DNA of 64,000 nucleotides from Lachnospiraceae bacterium (GTDB taxonomy: Bacteria; Bacillota; Clostridia; Lachnospirales; Lachnospiraceae). Positions 53,312-62,442 of the stretch are shown piece by piece (position 1 is the stretch's first letter; each line of letters starts with the position of its first letter). Location: the NCBI GenBank assembly GCA_017439665.1, contig JAFSIS010000024.1, positions 1 through 64,000 of the forward strand, written 5' to 3'. Position numbers and translations under genes: made by a program. The notes under the pieces were generated by a model, which searched no databases, had not been told where the DNA came from, and saw only the letters and a program-made list of their open reading frames with translations.

Positions 53312-55708
53312 ATGACCTTAAGGGAATTGAAACCGGGCCAGTCGGCGGTTATAAAAACGGTAGGAGGAGAGGGAGCTCTTCGTCAGCATTTTCTGGATAT
53401 GGGAGTGATTCCTTCTGCAAAAGTTACACTGGTAAAATTTGCACCTATGGGAGACCCTATGGAGCTTCTGATCCAGGGCTATGAGCTTACCCTCAGGCTG
53501 GAGGATGCAGCCAGGATTCAGGTGGAGCTGTTGGAAGAAGACAGCAAGGAAAGTGTGGACGGAAAAAAAGCCGGTGGTGAGACCGGTGGAAAGAGTGTCA
53601 ATAAAGAGGAAGGCAGTAAAGGGAAAAAGGAGCATCCCGGTCTGGGTGAAGGGGGAAAATATCATTGTAAGGCAGATGAAAATCCCCTGCCTAAGGGTAC
53701 ACAGCTGACCTTTGCCCTGGCAGGAAATCAGAACTGCGGAAAGACTACCCTGTTCAACCAGCTCACCGGAGCCAACCAGCATGTGGGTAATTTCCCGGGA
53801 GTTACGGTGGATCAAAAAAGCGGGCATATCCGGGGGGATGCAGGCACACTGGTGACCGATCTGCCGGGAATCTATTCTCTTTCTCCTTATTCCAGTGAGG
53901 AGATCGTGTCCCGGCAGTTTATTTTGGAGGAAAAGCCTACAGGGATCATTAATATTGTGGATTCCACCAATCTGGAAAGAAATCTCTATCTGACCATGCA
54001 GCTGATGGAACTGGATATTCCCATGGTGCTGGCACTGAATATGATGGATGAGCTTACCGGAAACGGTGGTTCTGTACATATTAATGAGATGGAGGATATG
54101 CTGGGAATTCCTGTAATTCCCATCTCTGCAGCAAAGAATCAGGGAGTGGATGAGCTGATCGATCATGCTCTCCACGTGGCAAGATACCAGGAACGTCCCG
54201 GAAGGATGGATTTTTGCGACGAAAAAGATCATCATGGAGCGGTTCATCGCTGTCTCCACGGGATCATGCATCTGATTGAGGATCATGCCGGTCAGGCAGG
54301 TATTCCTATTCGTTTTGCGGCTACCAAACTGGTGGAAGGTGATGGCCGGGTACTGGAAGCAATGAAGCTGAGCCAGAATGAGAAGGAGATGCTGGAGCAT
54401 ATCATCTGCCAGATGGAGGAGGAGCGTGGACTGGACCGGGCGGCGGCCATAGCCGATATGCGTTTTGCCTTTATCGGAAGGCTGGTGGAGGAATGCCTGG
54501 TGAAGCCTAAAGAGAGCAGGGAGAGGGAGAGAAGCCGCAGGGCAGACCGGATCCTTACCGGAAAATTCACGGCGCTGCCTGCCTTTGCCCTGATCATGTC
54601 CCTGGTATTTTATCTTTCCTTCAATGTCATCGGAGCCTGGCTGCAGGGGTTATTGGAGACCGGCATTGAAGGGCTTACAGCTCTGGCTGATCAGGCAATG
54701 ACAGACTGGGGGATCAATCCTGTTCTGCACTCCCTGGTGATCGATGGAATTTTCAGTGGAGTAGGAAGTGTGGTCAGTTTCCTGCCGATCATTGTAACCC
54801 TGTTCTTCTTCCTTTCTCTATTAGAGGATACCGGATACATGGCAAGGGTGGCCTTCGTCATGGATAAGCTCTTACGCAAGATTGGCCTGTCAGGAAGAAG
54901 CATCGTCCCCATGCTGATCGGTTTTGGCTGTACCGTGCCTGGAGTAATGGCCAGCCGTACCCTTCCGGCAGAAAGAGACCGGAAGATGACCATTATGATG
55001 ACCCCTTTCATGAGCTGTACGGCCAAGCTGCCCATTTACGGATTTTTTACGGCAGCTTTTTTCCCTGAGTACAGTGGGATGATCATGGTTGGGTTGTATT
55101 TTGTAGGAATTGTAGTAGGTATACTGACTGCATTACTGTTAAAAAACACTCTGTTTAAAGGGGAGGCCGTACCCTTTGTGCTGGAGCTTCCCAATTACCG
55201 TATGCCGGGAGCCAAAAATGTGGCTCAGCTTTTGTGGGAGAAGGCCAAGGACTTTTTGCAGAGAGCCTTTACGGTGATTTTTCTGGCTACCATTGTGATC
55301 TGGTTTTTACAGACCTTTGATCCGCAAATGAATATGGTATCCGATTCCCGGGAAAGCATTCTGGCCGTACTGGCAGGAGGGATTGCCCCTGTTTTCGCGC
55401 CCCTGGGCTTCGGTGACTGGAGAATATCCACAGCATTGATCTCCGGCTTCATGGCCAAAGAGAGTGTGGTCTCTACCCTGACCGTACTTTTGGGAAATAC
55501 AGAAGGACTGATGAGTGTGATCAGCCCTCTTTCGGCAGCTTCCCTTCTCGTATTTTGTCTTTTGTATACACCCTGTGTGGCAGCAGTTTCTTCTATTAAA
55601 AGAGAGCTGGGCGGAAAATGGGCACTGGGCATCGTCGTGATGCAATGTGTCATCGCCTGGATCTGCGCCTTTCTGGTCACTGTGGCAGGAGGGCTGATAG
55701 GACTGTAA
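53312..55708 (+). CDS. feoB: FeoA-FeoB fusion, ferrous iron transporter
   Basis: 798 residues. An N-terminal FeoA SH3-like domain (about 1-75; LRELKPGQSAVIKTVGGEGA) is fused by a charged linker to FeoB. The G domain has GNQNCGKTTLFNQLTG (G1), DLPGIYSLSP (G3) and NMMD (G4); the membrane part contains the gate motifs (IGFGCTVPGVMASRTL; FMSCTAKLPIYGF). It imports Fe2+. FeoA and FeoB are usually separate genes, though fusions are known in some clostridia and Bacteroides. Confidence 0.95.
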   Translation: MTLRELKPGQSAVIKTVGGEGALRQHFLDMGVIPSAKVTLVKFAPMGDPMELLIQGYELTLRLEDAARIQVELLEEDSKESVDGKKAGGETGGKSVNKEEGSKGKKEHPGLGEGGKYHCKADENPLPKGTQLTFALAGNQNCGKTTLFNQLTGANQHVGNFPGVTVDQKSGHIRGDAGTLVTDLPGIYSLSPYSSEEIVSRQFILEEKPTGIINIVDSTNLERNLYLTMQLMELDIPMVLALNMMDELTGNGGSVHINEMEDMLGIPVIPISAAKNQGVDELIDHALHVARYQERPGRMDFCDEKDHHGAVHRCLHGIMHLIEDHAGQAGIPIRFAATKLVEGDGRVLEAMKLSQNEKEMLEHIICQMEEERGLDRAAAIADMRFAFIGRLVEECLVKPKESRERERSRRADRILTGKFTALPAFALIMSLVFYLSFNVIGAWLQGLLETGIEGLTALADQAMTDWGINPVLHSLVIDGIFSGVGSVVSFLPIIVTLFFFLSLLEDTGYMARVAFVMDKLLRKIGLSGRSIVPMLIGFGCTVPGVMASRTLPAERDRKMTIMMTPFMSCTAKLPIYGFFTAAFFPEYSGMIMVGLYFVGIVVGILTALLLKNTLFKGEAVPFVLELPNYRMPGAKNVAQLLWEKAKDFLQRAFTVIFLATIVIWFLQTFDPQMNMVSDSRESILAVLAGGIAPVFAPLGFGDWRISTALISGFMAKESVVSTLTVLLGNTEGLMSVISPLSAASLLVFCLLYTPCVAAVSSIKRELGGKWALGIVVMQCVIAWICAFLVTVAGGLIGL

Positions 55709-55839
55709 AAATATTCAGGCCTGAAGCCTGCGGGGGGGGGAGGAAGGTTACCCGGCAGCAAACGCAAGTGGTATAACGAAGTATATAGGGTGGTAAGGAG
55801 CATTCGGACAGCAAAGCCCGGCTCCCATAAGGAGAATCT

Positions 55840-56409
55840 ATGGAAAAGAAAGAAATAAGAAGACCTCAGAGCAATGAGATCTATCGCCATTTTAAAGGAA
55901 ATTTATATAAGATCATTACCCTGGCGAGGGATTCGGAGACGGAAGAGGAAATGGTCGTTTACCAGGCACTGTACGGGGACTATCCGATCTATGTGCGTTC
56001 TCTTGCCATGTTTACGGAGGTTCTGGATAAAAAACGTTATCCCCAGGCAGAGCAGAAATACCGCTTTGAACCGGCGGATCAGCTGGTCAGTATGGATTGG
56101 GAGCAGCGGGAGATCCTGCCTATGGAGGATGTGGAACCCATAACACAGCCAGAAAATAACAAAAATGTCACAAATGAAGAAGAACCCGTTCTGGATCCGT
56201 TACTGGAGCAGTTTCTGGAGGCAGATACCTATCGGGAACGGCTGAATATCTTAAGAGGGCTGGAGCACAGGATCACCCATGAAATGATCAATACCATGGC
56301 CATCGTTCTGGACCTGGATATTCCGGAGGGTGAGCTGGATAAACGGTATCAGGATCTGGAAAACAGCATCCTGACTCTGGAAAAATATGAGTGCACCAGA
56401 CTGGGGTGA
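55840..56409 (+). CDS. DUF1653 domain protein
   Basis: 189 residues. The first about 75 (YRHFKGNLYKIITLARDSET; YQALYGDYPIYVRSLAMFTE) are a clear DUF1653 domain. The rest is acidic and helical. Function unknown. AAGGAG stands before the ATG. A nine-base G tract lies in the leader at 55732-55740. Confidence 0.85.
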   Translation: MEKKEIRRPQSNEIYRHFKGNLYKIITLARDSETEEEMVVYQALYGDYPIYVRSLAMFTEVLDKKRYPQAEQKYRFEPADQLVSMDWEQREILPMEDVEPITQPENNKNVTNEEEPVLDPLLEQFLEADTYRERLNILRGLEHRITHEMINTMAIVLDLDIPEGELDKRYQDLENSILTLEKYECTRLG

Positions 56410-56500
56410 CAGAAGCAAAAGCGTTAGTGATGGAAGCAGAGAGCAGTTAGCTGAACACTTCAGGTACAGCCTGCGCATGCTGAAAGGAAGATAAGGAAAC

Positions 56501-58285
56501 ATGAACTATGACAAAATCGTGGAGGCAGTCTTTCAGGCCCGTCCCAACCGATTCATTGCCAGGGTGCTGGTGGAGGGCAGGGAAGAAACCGTCCACGTTA
56601 AGAATACAGGACGCTGTAAGGAGCTTTTGCAGCCGGGCGTGACCGTCTATCTTTCGGATGAGGCGGGAAAAGCGCGAAAGACCCGGTACGATCTGGTGGC
56701 CGTAAACAAGGCAGGAAGGATCATCAATATGGATTCCCAGGCTCCCAATGCGGCAGTCAGAGAATGGCTGCAGGGTGGCGGACTTTTTTCCGATGTAAAA
56801 GAGGTACGTCCGGAATATACCTATGGAGAGTCCCGCTTTGATTTTCTGGTGACCAGGAAATCCGGGAAGGCTTTGATTGAGGTAAAGGGAGTAACGCTGG
56901 AAAACAATAATATGACTGCTTTTCCCGATGCACCCTCTGAGAGGGCCGTAAAGCATGTGGAGGAGTTGATCCGGGCAAAAAAAGAAGGCTATGAATGTTA
57001 TGTTCTTTTTGTTATTCAGATGGAGGGGGTAGATTATCTGATCCCTAACGACCTGACCCAGCCGGCCTTTGGAGACAGCCTGAGAAAAGCCAGGGCAGCC
57101 GGTGTTCAGGTGATCGCCCGGGATACCAGAGTAAAGCCGGAAGAAATGGTCATCCATCAGCCGGTGCCGGTGTACTTATATTATGATGAGTTGTATCATC
57201 GGATAGGAGAGCCGCTGCTTAGCTGGTACGATAAGGGACACAGGGATCTGCCCTGGCGCAGGGAGCCGGAGGCATACCGGGTGTGGCTGTCGGAGATCAT
57301 GCTGCAGCAGACCAGGGTGGAGGCAGTGAAGCCCTATTTTGAGCGGTTTATCACTGCACTGCCGAATGTGGAAGCTTTAAGCCAAGTGGAAGAAGAGAGA
57401 CTGTTAAAGCTCTGGGAAGGGCTGGGTTACTATAACCGGGCCAGAAATCTGAAGAAGGCGGCTTTACTGGTAATGGAGGAGTATGGAGGAAGGATGCCCC
57501 ACACCTACGATGAACTGCTTAAGCTTCCCGGGGTCGGCAGCTATACGGCAGGTGCCATTGCATCCATTGCCTTTGGGGAAAGAGTGCCGGCAGTGGATGG
57601 AAATGTACTCCGGGTACTCAGCCGTCTGACCATGGATGAGGAGGATATCTCCAAGCCGGAGACCCGGCAGAAAGTCGAACATAAGCTTCGGGAGGCCATG
57701 CCGGATGAGCGGACCGGTGATTTTAATCAGGCATTGATGGAGTTGGGCGCCACTGTATGTATTCCGAAGGGGACGCCAAAATGTGAGCTTTGTCCCTGGG
57801 AAAGCTTCTGCCTTGCCCATAAAGCCGGGCGGGAGGAGAAATTTCCGAAAAAGAGTGCAAAAGCGGCAAGAACCATTGAAAAGAAGACGGTACTGATCAT
57901 TCAGGATGAAAATAAGTCGGCCCTGCATAAGCGGCCTGATACCGGCCTGCTGGCAGGAATGTATGAGTTCCCCAGCCTGGAGGGGCATCAGACGAGAAAG
58001 CGTGTACTAGCCTATCTGGAGGCTATGGGTCTGATTCCCATAAGGATAGAGAAACTTCCTCCGGCCAGACATATTTTCACCCATAAGGAATGGCAGATGA
58101 CAGCCTATGTGATTCGGGTGGATGAGCTGGCTCCAAAGAGCGGTCAGCCGGGTCAGGAGGAGTGGATTTTCGTGGGAGCCCAGGAAGCCGGAGAGAAATA
58201 TCCCCTGCCCTCAGCCTTCGCCCCCTATGCCCAATACCTGAATATCCCACGGGGGATACAGGTAGATCATCAAGAAAGAACATAA
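56501..58285 (+). CDS. mutY: SfsA-MutY fusion: DNA-binding nuclease-like domain joined to A/G-specific adenine glycosylase
   Basis: 594 residues in one frame. Residues 1-225 are SfsA-like (VHVKNTGRCKELLQPG; FDFLV; ALIEVKGVTL, a PD-(D/E)xK-type core). Residues about 232-594 are MutY: catalytic Glu in LSEIMLQQTRVEAV, helix-hairpin-helix LLKLPGVGSYTAGAIASIAF, catalytic Asp in VDGNVLRVLSR, [4Fe-4S] cysteines C-x6-C-x2-C-x5-C (CIPKGTPKCELCPWESFC), and a C-terminal NUDIX-like domain with FTHKEWQMTAY. MutY removes A opposite 8-oxoG. AAGGAAAC precedes the ATG. The junction (VYLYYDELYHRIGEPLLSWY) shows no stop or restart. Confidence 0.93.
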   Translation: MNYDKIVEAVFQARPNRFIARVLVEGREETVHVKNTGRCKELLQPGVTVYLSDEAGKARKTRYDLVAVNKAGRIINMDSQAPNAAVREWLQGGGLFSDVKEVRPEYTYGESRFDFLVTRKSGKALIEVKGVTLENNNMTAFPDAPSERAVKHVEELIRAKKEGYECYVLFVIQMEGVDYLIPNDLTQPAFGDSLRKARAAGVQVIARDTRVKPEEMVIHQPVPVYLYYDELYHRIGEPLLSWYDKGHRDLPWRREPEAYRVWLSEIMLQQTRVEAVKPYFERFITALPNVEALSQVEEERLLKLWEGLGYYNRARNLKKAALLVMEEYGGRMPHTYDELLKLPGVGSYTAGAIASIAFGERVPAVDGNVLRVLSRLTMDEEDISKPETRQKVEHKLREAMPDERTGDFNQALMELGATVCIPKGTPKCELCPWESFCLAHKAGREEKFPKKSAKAARTIEKKTVLIIQDENKSALHKRPDTGLLAGMYEFPSLEGHQTRKRVLAYLEAMGLIPIRIEKLPPARHIFTHKEWQMTAYVIRVDELAPKSGQPGQEEWIFVGAQEAGEKYPLPSAFAPYAQYLNIPRGIQVDHQERT

Positions 58286-58290
58286 AGATA

Positions 58291-58316
58291 AAAGGCTGCC
58301 AAGGCAGCAGGAAAGA
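58291..58316 (+). repeat. GGCTG-type hairpin motif, first of two before the GT2 gene
   Basis: AAAGGCTGCCAAGGCAGCAG then GAAAGAG. A 6-bp stem GCTGCC/GGCAGC. A second copy follows at 58382. The same word order is seen before spoVAD. Confidence 0.65.
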
Positions 58317-58321
58317 GACAC

Positions 58322-58372
58322 GAGGAAAGAATAAATTCTTTCCTCTGAAAATTTGTGCAATAGCACAAATTT
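58322..58372 (+). other. Two consecutive perfect hairpins in the GT2 leader
   Basis: GAGGAAAGAAT-AA-ATTCTTTCCTC (58322-58345, 11-bp stem) and AAATTTGTGC-AATA-GCACAAATTT (58349-58372, 10-bp stem). Neither is followed by a T-run. They lie between the two GGCTG motifs. Confidence 0.75.
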
Positions 58373-58381
58373 CTGTGATTC

Positions 58382-58409
58382 AAAGGCTGCTAAAGCAGCA
58401 GGAAAGAGG
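58382..58409 (+). repeat. GGCTG-type pre-RBS hairpin motif, second copy before the GT2 gene
   Basis: AAAGGCTGCTAAAGCAGCAG then GAAAGAGG, ending six bases before the start codon. Confidence 0.65.
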
Positions 58410-58414
58410 AAAAG

Positions 58415-59440
58415 ATGAAAGTATTATCAATAGCAGTTCCCTGCTACAATTCCCAGAACTATATGCGAAAATGTATAGAGGCCCTTTTAAAAGGCGGGGA
58501 GGATGTGGAGATCATCATCGTCAATGACGGTTCCACCGACGATACGGGCAGAATTGCAGACGAGTTTGCCCATAAATACCCGTCCATTATCCGGGTGGTG
58601 CATAAGGAAAACGGAGGACACGGCTCTGCGGTAAATACGGGTCTGGAGCATGCAACGGGTCTTTTTTTCAAGGTAGTGGACAGTGATGATTGGGTAAAGG
58701 AAGAGGCTTACGATGCCCTTTTGGAAAAGCTGGGAGAGCTGATCCGCTCCGGCCAGATGATCGATATGATGATCAGCAATTTCGTCTACGAAAAGGAAGG
58801 AGCAAAACACTGTAAGGTTATGCGCTATAAACATGCCCTTCCCCAGGACAGGGTATTTGAGTGGAAGGATGTGGGCCATTTCAGAACCGGCCAGTATATT
58901 CTGATGCATTCAGTGATCTATAGGACTGAACTGCTCAGAGAATGTGGTCTGAAGCTTCCCGAGCATACCTTTTATGTAGATAATCTGTTCGTTTTCCAAC
59001 CACTTCCGTATGTAAAGAAGATGTACTATATGGACGTTAATTTCTATCGCTATTACATAGGCAGGGAGGATCAGTCCGTAAATGAGAAGGTGATGATCAG
59101 CAGGGTGGATCAGCAGTTAACGGTAAACAGGCTGATGATGGAATACCTCTGTGAGAATAAGGGGCTGCTTGCCGGTAATCGAAAGTGCAGGTCCTATATG
59201 CTCAACTATCTGGATATCATCACCACTATTTCCTCCATCATCCTGATCCGTGCCAATACCCAGGAGAGTCTGGAGAAAAAAAGGCAGCTGTGGGAGTACC
59301 TGAAAAAGCGGGATGCCAAAGTTTTCTTCCGCCTGCGTTACGGACTTCTGGGAAGCTGCATGAATCTTCCGGGCAGGGGAGGCCGCCGGATCTCGGTAGA
59401 AACCTACAAGCTTTGCAGGCGGTTTTTCAAATTCAATTAG
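58415..59440 (+). CDS. Family 2 glycosyltransferase
   Basis: 341 residues. GT-A fold start VLSIAVPCYNSQNYMRKCIE, NDGSTDDTG, and metal-binding VDSDDWV. It transfers a sugar from a nucleotide donor to a lipid, wall or glycan acceptor; no membrane segment is apparent. Followed 20 bases later by a lipid-kinase-like gene, so a role in lipid or lipoteichoic-type glycans is possible (inference). Confidence 0.9.
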   Translation: MKVLSIAVPCYNSQNYMRKCIEALLKGGEDVEIIIVNDGSTDDTGRIADEFAHKYPSIIRVVHKENGGHGSAVNTGLEHATGLFFKVVDSDDWVKEEAYDALLEKLGELIRSGQMIDMMISNFVYEKEGAKHCKVMRYKHALPQDRVFEWKDVGHFRTGQYILMHSVIYRTELLRECGLKLPEHTFYVDNLFVFQPLPYVKKMYYMDVNFYRYYIGREDQSVNEKVMISRVDQQLTVNRLMMEYLCENKGLLAGNRKCRSYMLNYLDIITTISSIILIRANTQESLEKKRQLWEYLKKRDAKVFFRLRYGLLGSCMNLPGRGGRRISVETYKLCRRFFKFN

Positions 59441-59460
59441 ACGAAAGAATGAGAGAATAG

Positions 59461-60423
59461 ATGTACAATTTTATTGTAAATCCCGTTTCCCGCTCAGGCC
59501 GGGGAGGGATCTACTGGAAAAGGGTAGAGGCTGTACTCAAAAAACGAAATATTCCCTATCATGTATTTTTTACCAAAAGAGCAGGCCATGCCGGAGAACT
59601 GGTCAAGCGACTGGAAGAGAAGATGAAACAAAGCCACCACAGGATAAATCTGCATGTGATCATCCTGGGCGGTGACGGAACGGTAAATGAGGCAGTTCAG
59701 GGAATTACAGATTTTCATGCCATAACCTTAAGCTATATTCCCACCGGGTCCAGCAATGATCTGGCAAGGGATCTGGGGATATCCAGAAAGCCGGAGGAGG
59801 CACTGGAGGATATTCTTCAAAAAAAACATGATTGCTATATGGATGTTGGACTCCTTAAATATAAGGAAGTTTTTGCAGAGGGCAGAGAGATCAGCCTTCC
59901 CGACCGGAGATTCGTGGTGGGCTGCGGAATGGGATACGATGCAGCCGTTTGTGCAGAACTGCTTGGCTCCGGGCTGAAAGAAAAGCTGAACAAAATCGGC
60001 CTGGGAAAGCTTAGTTATCTGGGAATAGCCCTTAAGGGGCTGATTCAGGCCAGGTTTGTCAATGGCAGTCTGTCGTTGGATGGAAAGGAACCGATTCCGG
60101 TGAAAGGGCTGATCTTTATGGTGGGAATGATCCATCGCTATGAAGGTGGAGGGTTTATGTTCTGCCCGGCTGCCATAGCTGATGATGGAATGCTGGACTT
60201 CTGCCTTGCAGCAGGAATTTCCAAGCCCAGAATATTGAGAGTACTTCCTACAGCCTTTAAAGGAAGGCATCTGGGGCACAGAGGAGTGGAAAGCTATCGG
60301 GCCAGAGAAGCCCTGCTGAAGACGGAGCTCCCCCTGTGGGTACATACGGATGGAGAAGTGGAGGCCAGGGCCAGGGCCATCCACCTTTCCGTATGCGAAA
60401 GTAAACTGCATATGATCTATTAG
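59461..60423 (+). CDS. Diacylglycerol kinase-like (DagK/YegS family) lipid kinase
   Basis: 320 residues. DAGK catalytic domain: YNFIVNPVSRSGRGG, ILGGDGTVNEAVQGI (GGDGT nucleotide motif), PTGSSNDLARDLGI. It may phosphorylate diacylglycerol or a related lipid. No separate ribosome site is strong (AGAATGAGAG before ATG). It is probably coupled to the GT2 gene. Confidence 0.9.
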   Translation: MYNFIVNPVSRSGRGGIYWKRVEAVLKKRNIPYHVFFTKRAGHAGELVKRLEEKMKQSHHRINLHVIILGGDGTVNEAVQGITDFHAITLSYIPTGSSNDLARDLGISRKPEEALEDILQKKHDCYMDVGLLKYKEVFAEGREISLPDRRFVVGCGMGYDAAVCAELLGSGLKEKLNKIGLGKLSYLGIALKGLIQARFVNGSLSLDGKEPIPVKGLIFMVGMIHRYEGGGFMFCPAAIADDGMLDFCLAAGISKPRILRVLPTAFKGRHLGHRGVESYRAREALLKTELPLWVHTDGEVEARARAIHLSVCESKLHMIY

Positions 60424-60549
60424 GGAAACAGTCAAAGACTGAATTGTTATCCATTAAGAAGGACAAAGTCATATCGATTTTACATTTGTAAAATTTATTT
60501 CTAGGAAGCTTTACCAAAGAATTACGTTTATCTGATTTCAACCAAAAAT

Positions 60550-60602
60550 CTCCTGTGCTATCTTACTTTTCGTAAGCATACAATAGTACAGGAGGTTTTT
60601 TT
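60550..60602 (+). promoter_or_regulatory. Hairpin that pairs the pstS ribosome-binding site
   Basis: CTCCTGT-G-CTAT (60550-60561) pairs with ATAG-T-ACAGGAG (60583-60594), with CTTAC/GTAAG inside. The 3' arm contains the Shine-Dalgarno sequence ACAGGAGG of pstS and is followed by seven Ts. It can be a terminator or an RBS-masking switch. An inverted repeat TTTTAC-ATTT-GTAAAA (about 60478-60493) upstream is a possible phosphate-regulator site. Confidence 0.65.
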
Positions 60603-61496
60603 ATGATGAAAAAAAATCTGAACAAATTAACAGGACTTTTATTGGCCTTCAGTCTGACGGCCATCACATTAACAGGTTGTGGCAGTGCAAAAACAGAGAG
60701 CGGACAGGCTGCAGATGGTAAAAATCAGGAGGAAGCAGAAGCTGCAGGAGGCAGTGAGCTCACCGGAAGCATTACCATGGCCGGATCCACCTCCATGGAG
60801 AAGCTGGCTAATGCAGCAGCAGAATGTTTTATGGAAAAATATCCGGGGGTGATGGTAAGTGCAGAATTTACCGGTTCCTCTGCGGGAATTGAGGCTGTGC
60901 TGGCAGGAACCGTGGATATCGGAAATTCTTCCAGAAATGTAAAGGACAGTGAAAAAGAAAAAGGTGCGGTAGAGAATATTGTTGCTATCGATGGAATCGC
61001 AGTTGTAGCAGATCCGGCAAATTCCCTTACAGGGCTTACCAGGCAGCAGCTTATCGATATTTATACCGGGAAGGTAAAAAACTGGAAAGAAGTGGGTGGT
61101 GAAGACGGTGTCATCATCGTAGTAGGACGAGAGGCAGGAAGCGGTACCAGAGGAGCCTTCGAGGAGCTTCTGGAAATTGAGGATGCCTGTAAATATGCCA
61201 ATGAACTGGATTCTACCGGGGCAGTGATGGCAAAGGTTGCTTCCACTCCCGGAGCCATCGGCTATGTGTCTTTGGATGTGGTCAATGACAGTGTAGAATC
61301 CCTTGCTCTGGAAGGTGTGGAGCCTACAGAAGAAAATATCAAAGCAGGCACTTATTTTTTAAGCCGCCCCTTCGTTATGGCAACTGCCGGAGAGATAAGT
61401 GAACAGCCGGAAGCAGTACAGGCTTTTTTTGACTGGATCTATTCCGAAGAGGGGCAGGAAGTGGTAAAAGCAGTAGGGCTGATCAGTGTAGAATAG
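60603..61496 (+). CDS. pstS: Phosphate-binding lipoprotein PstS
   Basis: 297 residues. Signal peptide ending ITLTGCGS (lipidated Cys), then AGSTSMEKLANAAAECFMEK, FTGSSAGIEAVLAGTVDIGN and REAGSGTRGAFEELL, the phosphate-binding loops of PstS. High-affinity phosphate capture outside the membrane. First gene of the pst operon; AGGAGG seven bases before the ATG. Confidence 0.95.
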   Translation: MMKKNLNKLTGLLLAFSLTAITLTGCGSAKTESGQAADGKNQEEAEAAGGSELTGSITMAGSTSMEKLANAAAECFMEKYPGVMVSAEFTGSSAGIEAVLAGTVDIGNSSRNVKDSEKEKGAVENIVAIDGIAVVADPANSLTGLTRQQLIDIYTGKVKNWKEVGGEDGVIIVVGREAGSGTRGAFEELLEIEDACKYANELDSTGAVMAKVASTPGAIGYVSLDVVNDSVESLALEGVEPTEENIKAGTYFLSRPFVMATAGEISEQPEAVQAFFDWIYSEEGQEVVKAVGLISVE

Positions 61497-61509
61497 GACG
61501 TAGGTAAAG

Positions 61510-62442
61510 ATGAAAAAGACAAAACAGACCAAGAATAGCCTTACCAAAAGAAAAGCCTCTGTCTCGGAGAGGACGGCACAGATTCTTTTTACCATCTGTG
61601 CATCCTGCACCATTCTTGCAGTGGCTTCCATAACCCTGTATCTGGTGACCAATGGAATGCCGGCCCTGTTTGAAGTGGGAATTACTGAGCTGCTTTTTGG
61701 TACGGTATGGAAGCCGGCGGCTGCAGATCCTCAGTTTGGTATCGGCTATGTCATCCTGACCTCTATGGTGGGTACCACTCTGGCCGTTTTACTGGGGGTT
61801 CCCATTGGGGTTCTGACCGGAATCTTTCTGGCAGAGGTTGCTCCGAAGAGGCTTGCTGCCATCGTAAAGCCGGCAGTGGAGCTTCTGGCGGGAATTCCTT
61901 CTGTAATCTACGGACTTCTGGGAGTGATGATCTTAAATCCATTGATGTACAAGCTGGAGCTGGCACTTTTTAAGGATTCTGCCACCCATCAGTTTACCGG
62001 GGGAGCCAATCTTTTATCCGCGGTACTGGTACTGGCCATTATGATCCTTCCCACGGTGATCAATATGAGTGAGACGGCCTTAAGGGCGGTGGATCCAAAG
62101 CTGAAAAGTGCTTCCATGGCCCTGGGAGCCTCCCATATGGAAACTATTTTCAAGGTTCTTCTTCCGGCAGCAAGATCCGGAATCATTGCCGGTGTGGTAT
62201 TGGGAATCGGCAGGGCTTTGGGAGAGGCCATGGCCATTACTCTGGTCTCGGGAAGCAGCGTAAATCTGCCCCTGCCCTTCAATTCCGTGCGTTTTCTGAC
62301 GACAGCCATCGTCAGTGAAATGGGATATGCCTCTGACCTGCATCGTCAGGTGCTGTTTACCATCGGCCTGGTGCTGTTCGTCTTTATTATGGGAATCAAT
62401 ATCCTGCTGGAGCGGGCCATGAAGAGGAGGGCCGTCAGATGA
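61510..62442 (+). CDS. pstC: Phosphate ABC transporter permease PstC
   Basis: 310 residues with about six membrane helices. Typical GIGYVILTSMVGTTLAVLLG, AGIPSVIYGLLGVMIL and the EAA-like loop ALGASHMETIFKVLLPAARS. Four-base overlap with pstA. Confidence 0.95.
   Translation: MKKTKQTKNSLTKRKASVSERTAQILFTICASCTILAVASITLYLVTNGMPALFEVGITELLFGTVWKPAAADPQFGIGYVILTSMVGTTLAVLLGVPIGVLTGIFLAEVAPKRLAAIVKPAVELLAGIPSVIYGLLGVMILNPLMYKLELALFKDSATHQFTGGANLLSAVLVLAIMILPTVINMSETALRAVDPKLKSASMALGASHMETIFKVLLPAARSGIIAGVVLGIGRALGEAMAITLVSGSSVNLPLPFNSVRFLTTAIVSEMGYASDLHRQVLFTIGLVLFVFIMGINILLERAMKRRAVR

Noticed and set aside
53318..54400. 360-codon minus-strand frame opposite feoAB
   Set aside because: Antisense shadow; composition (His/Gln/Ile-rich) is typical of reversed coding sequence.
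55732..55740. Nine-G tract as a phase-variable switch
   Set aside because: Intergenic and 100 bases from the start codon; no sign that length changes expression, and it may be a sequencing artefact.
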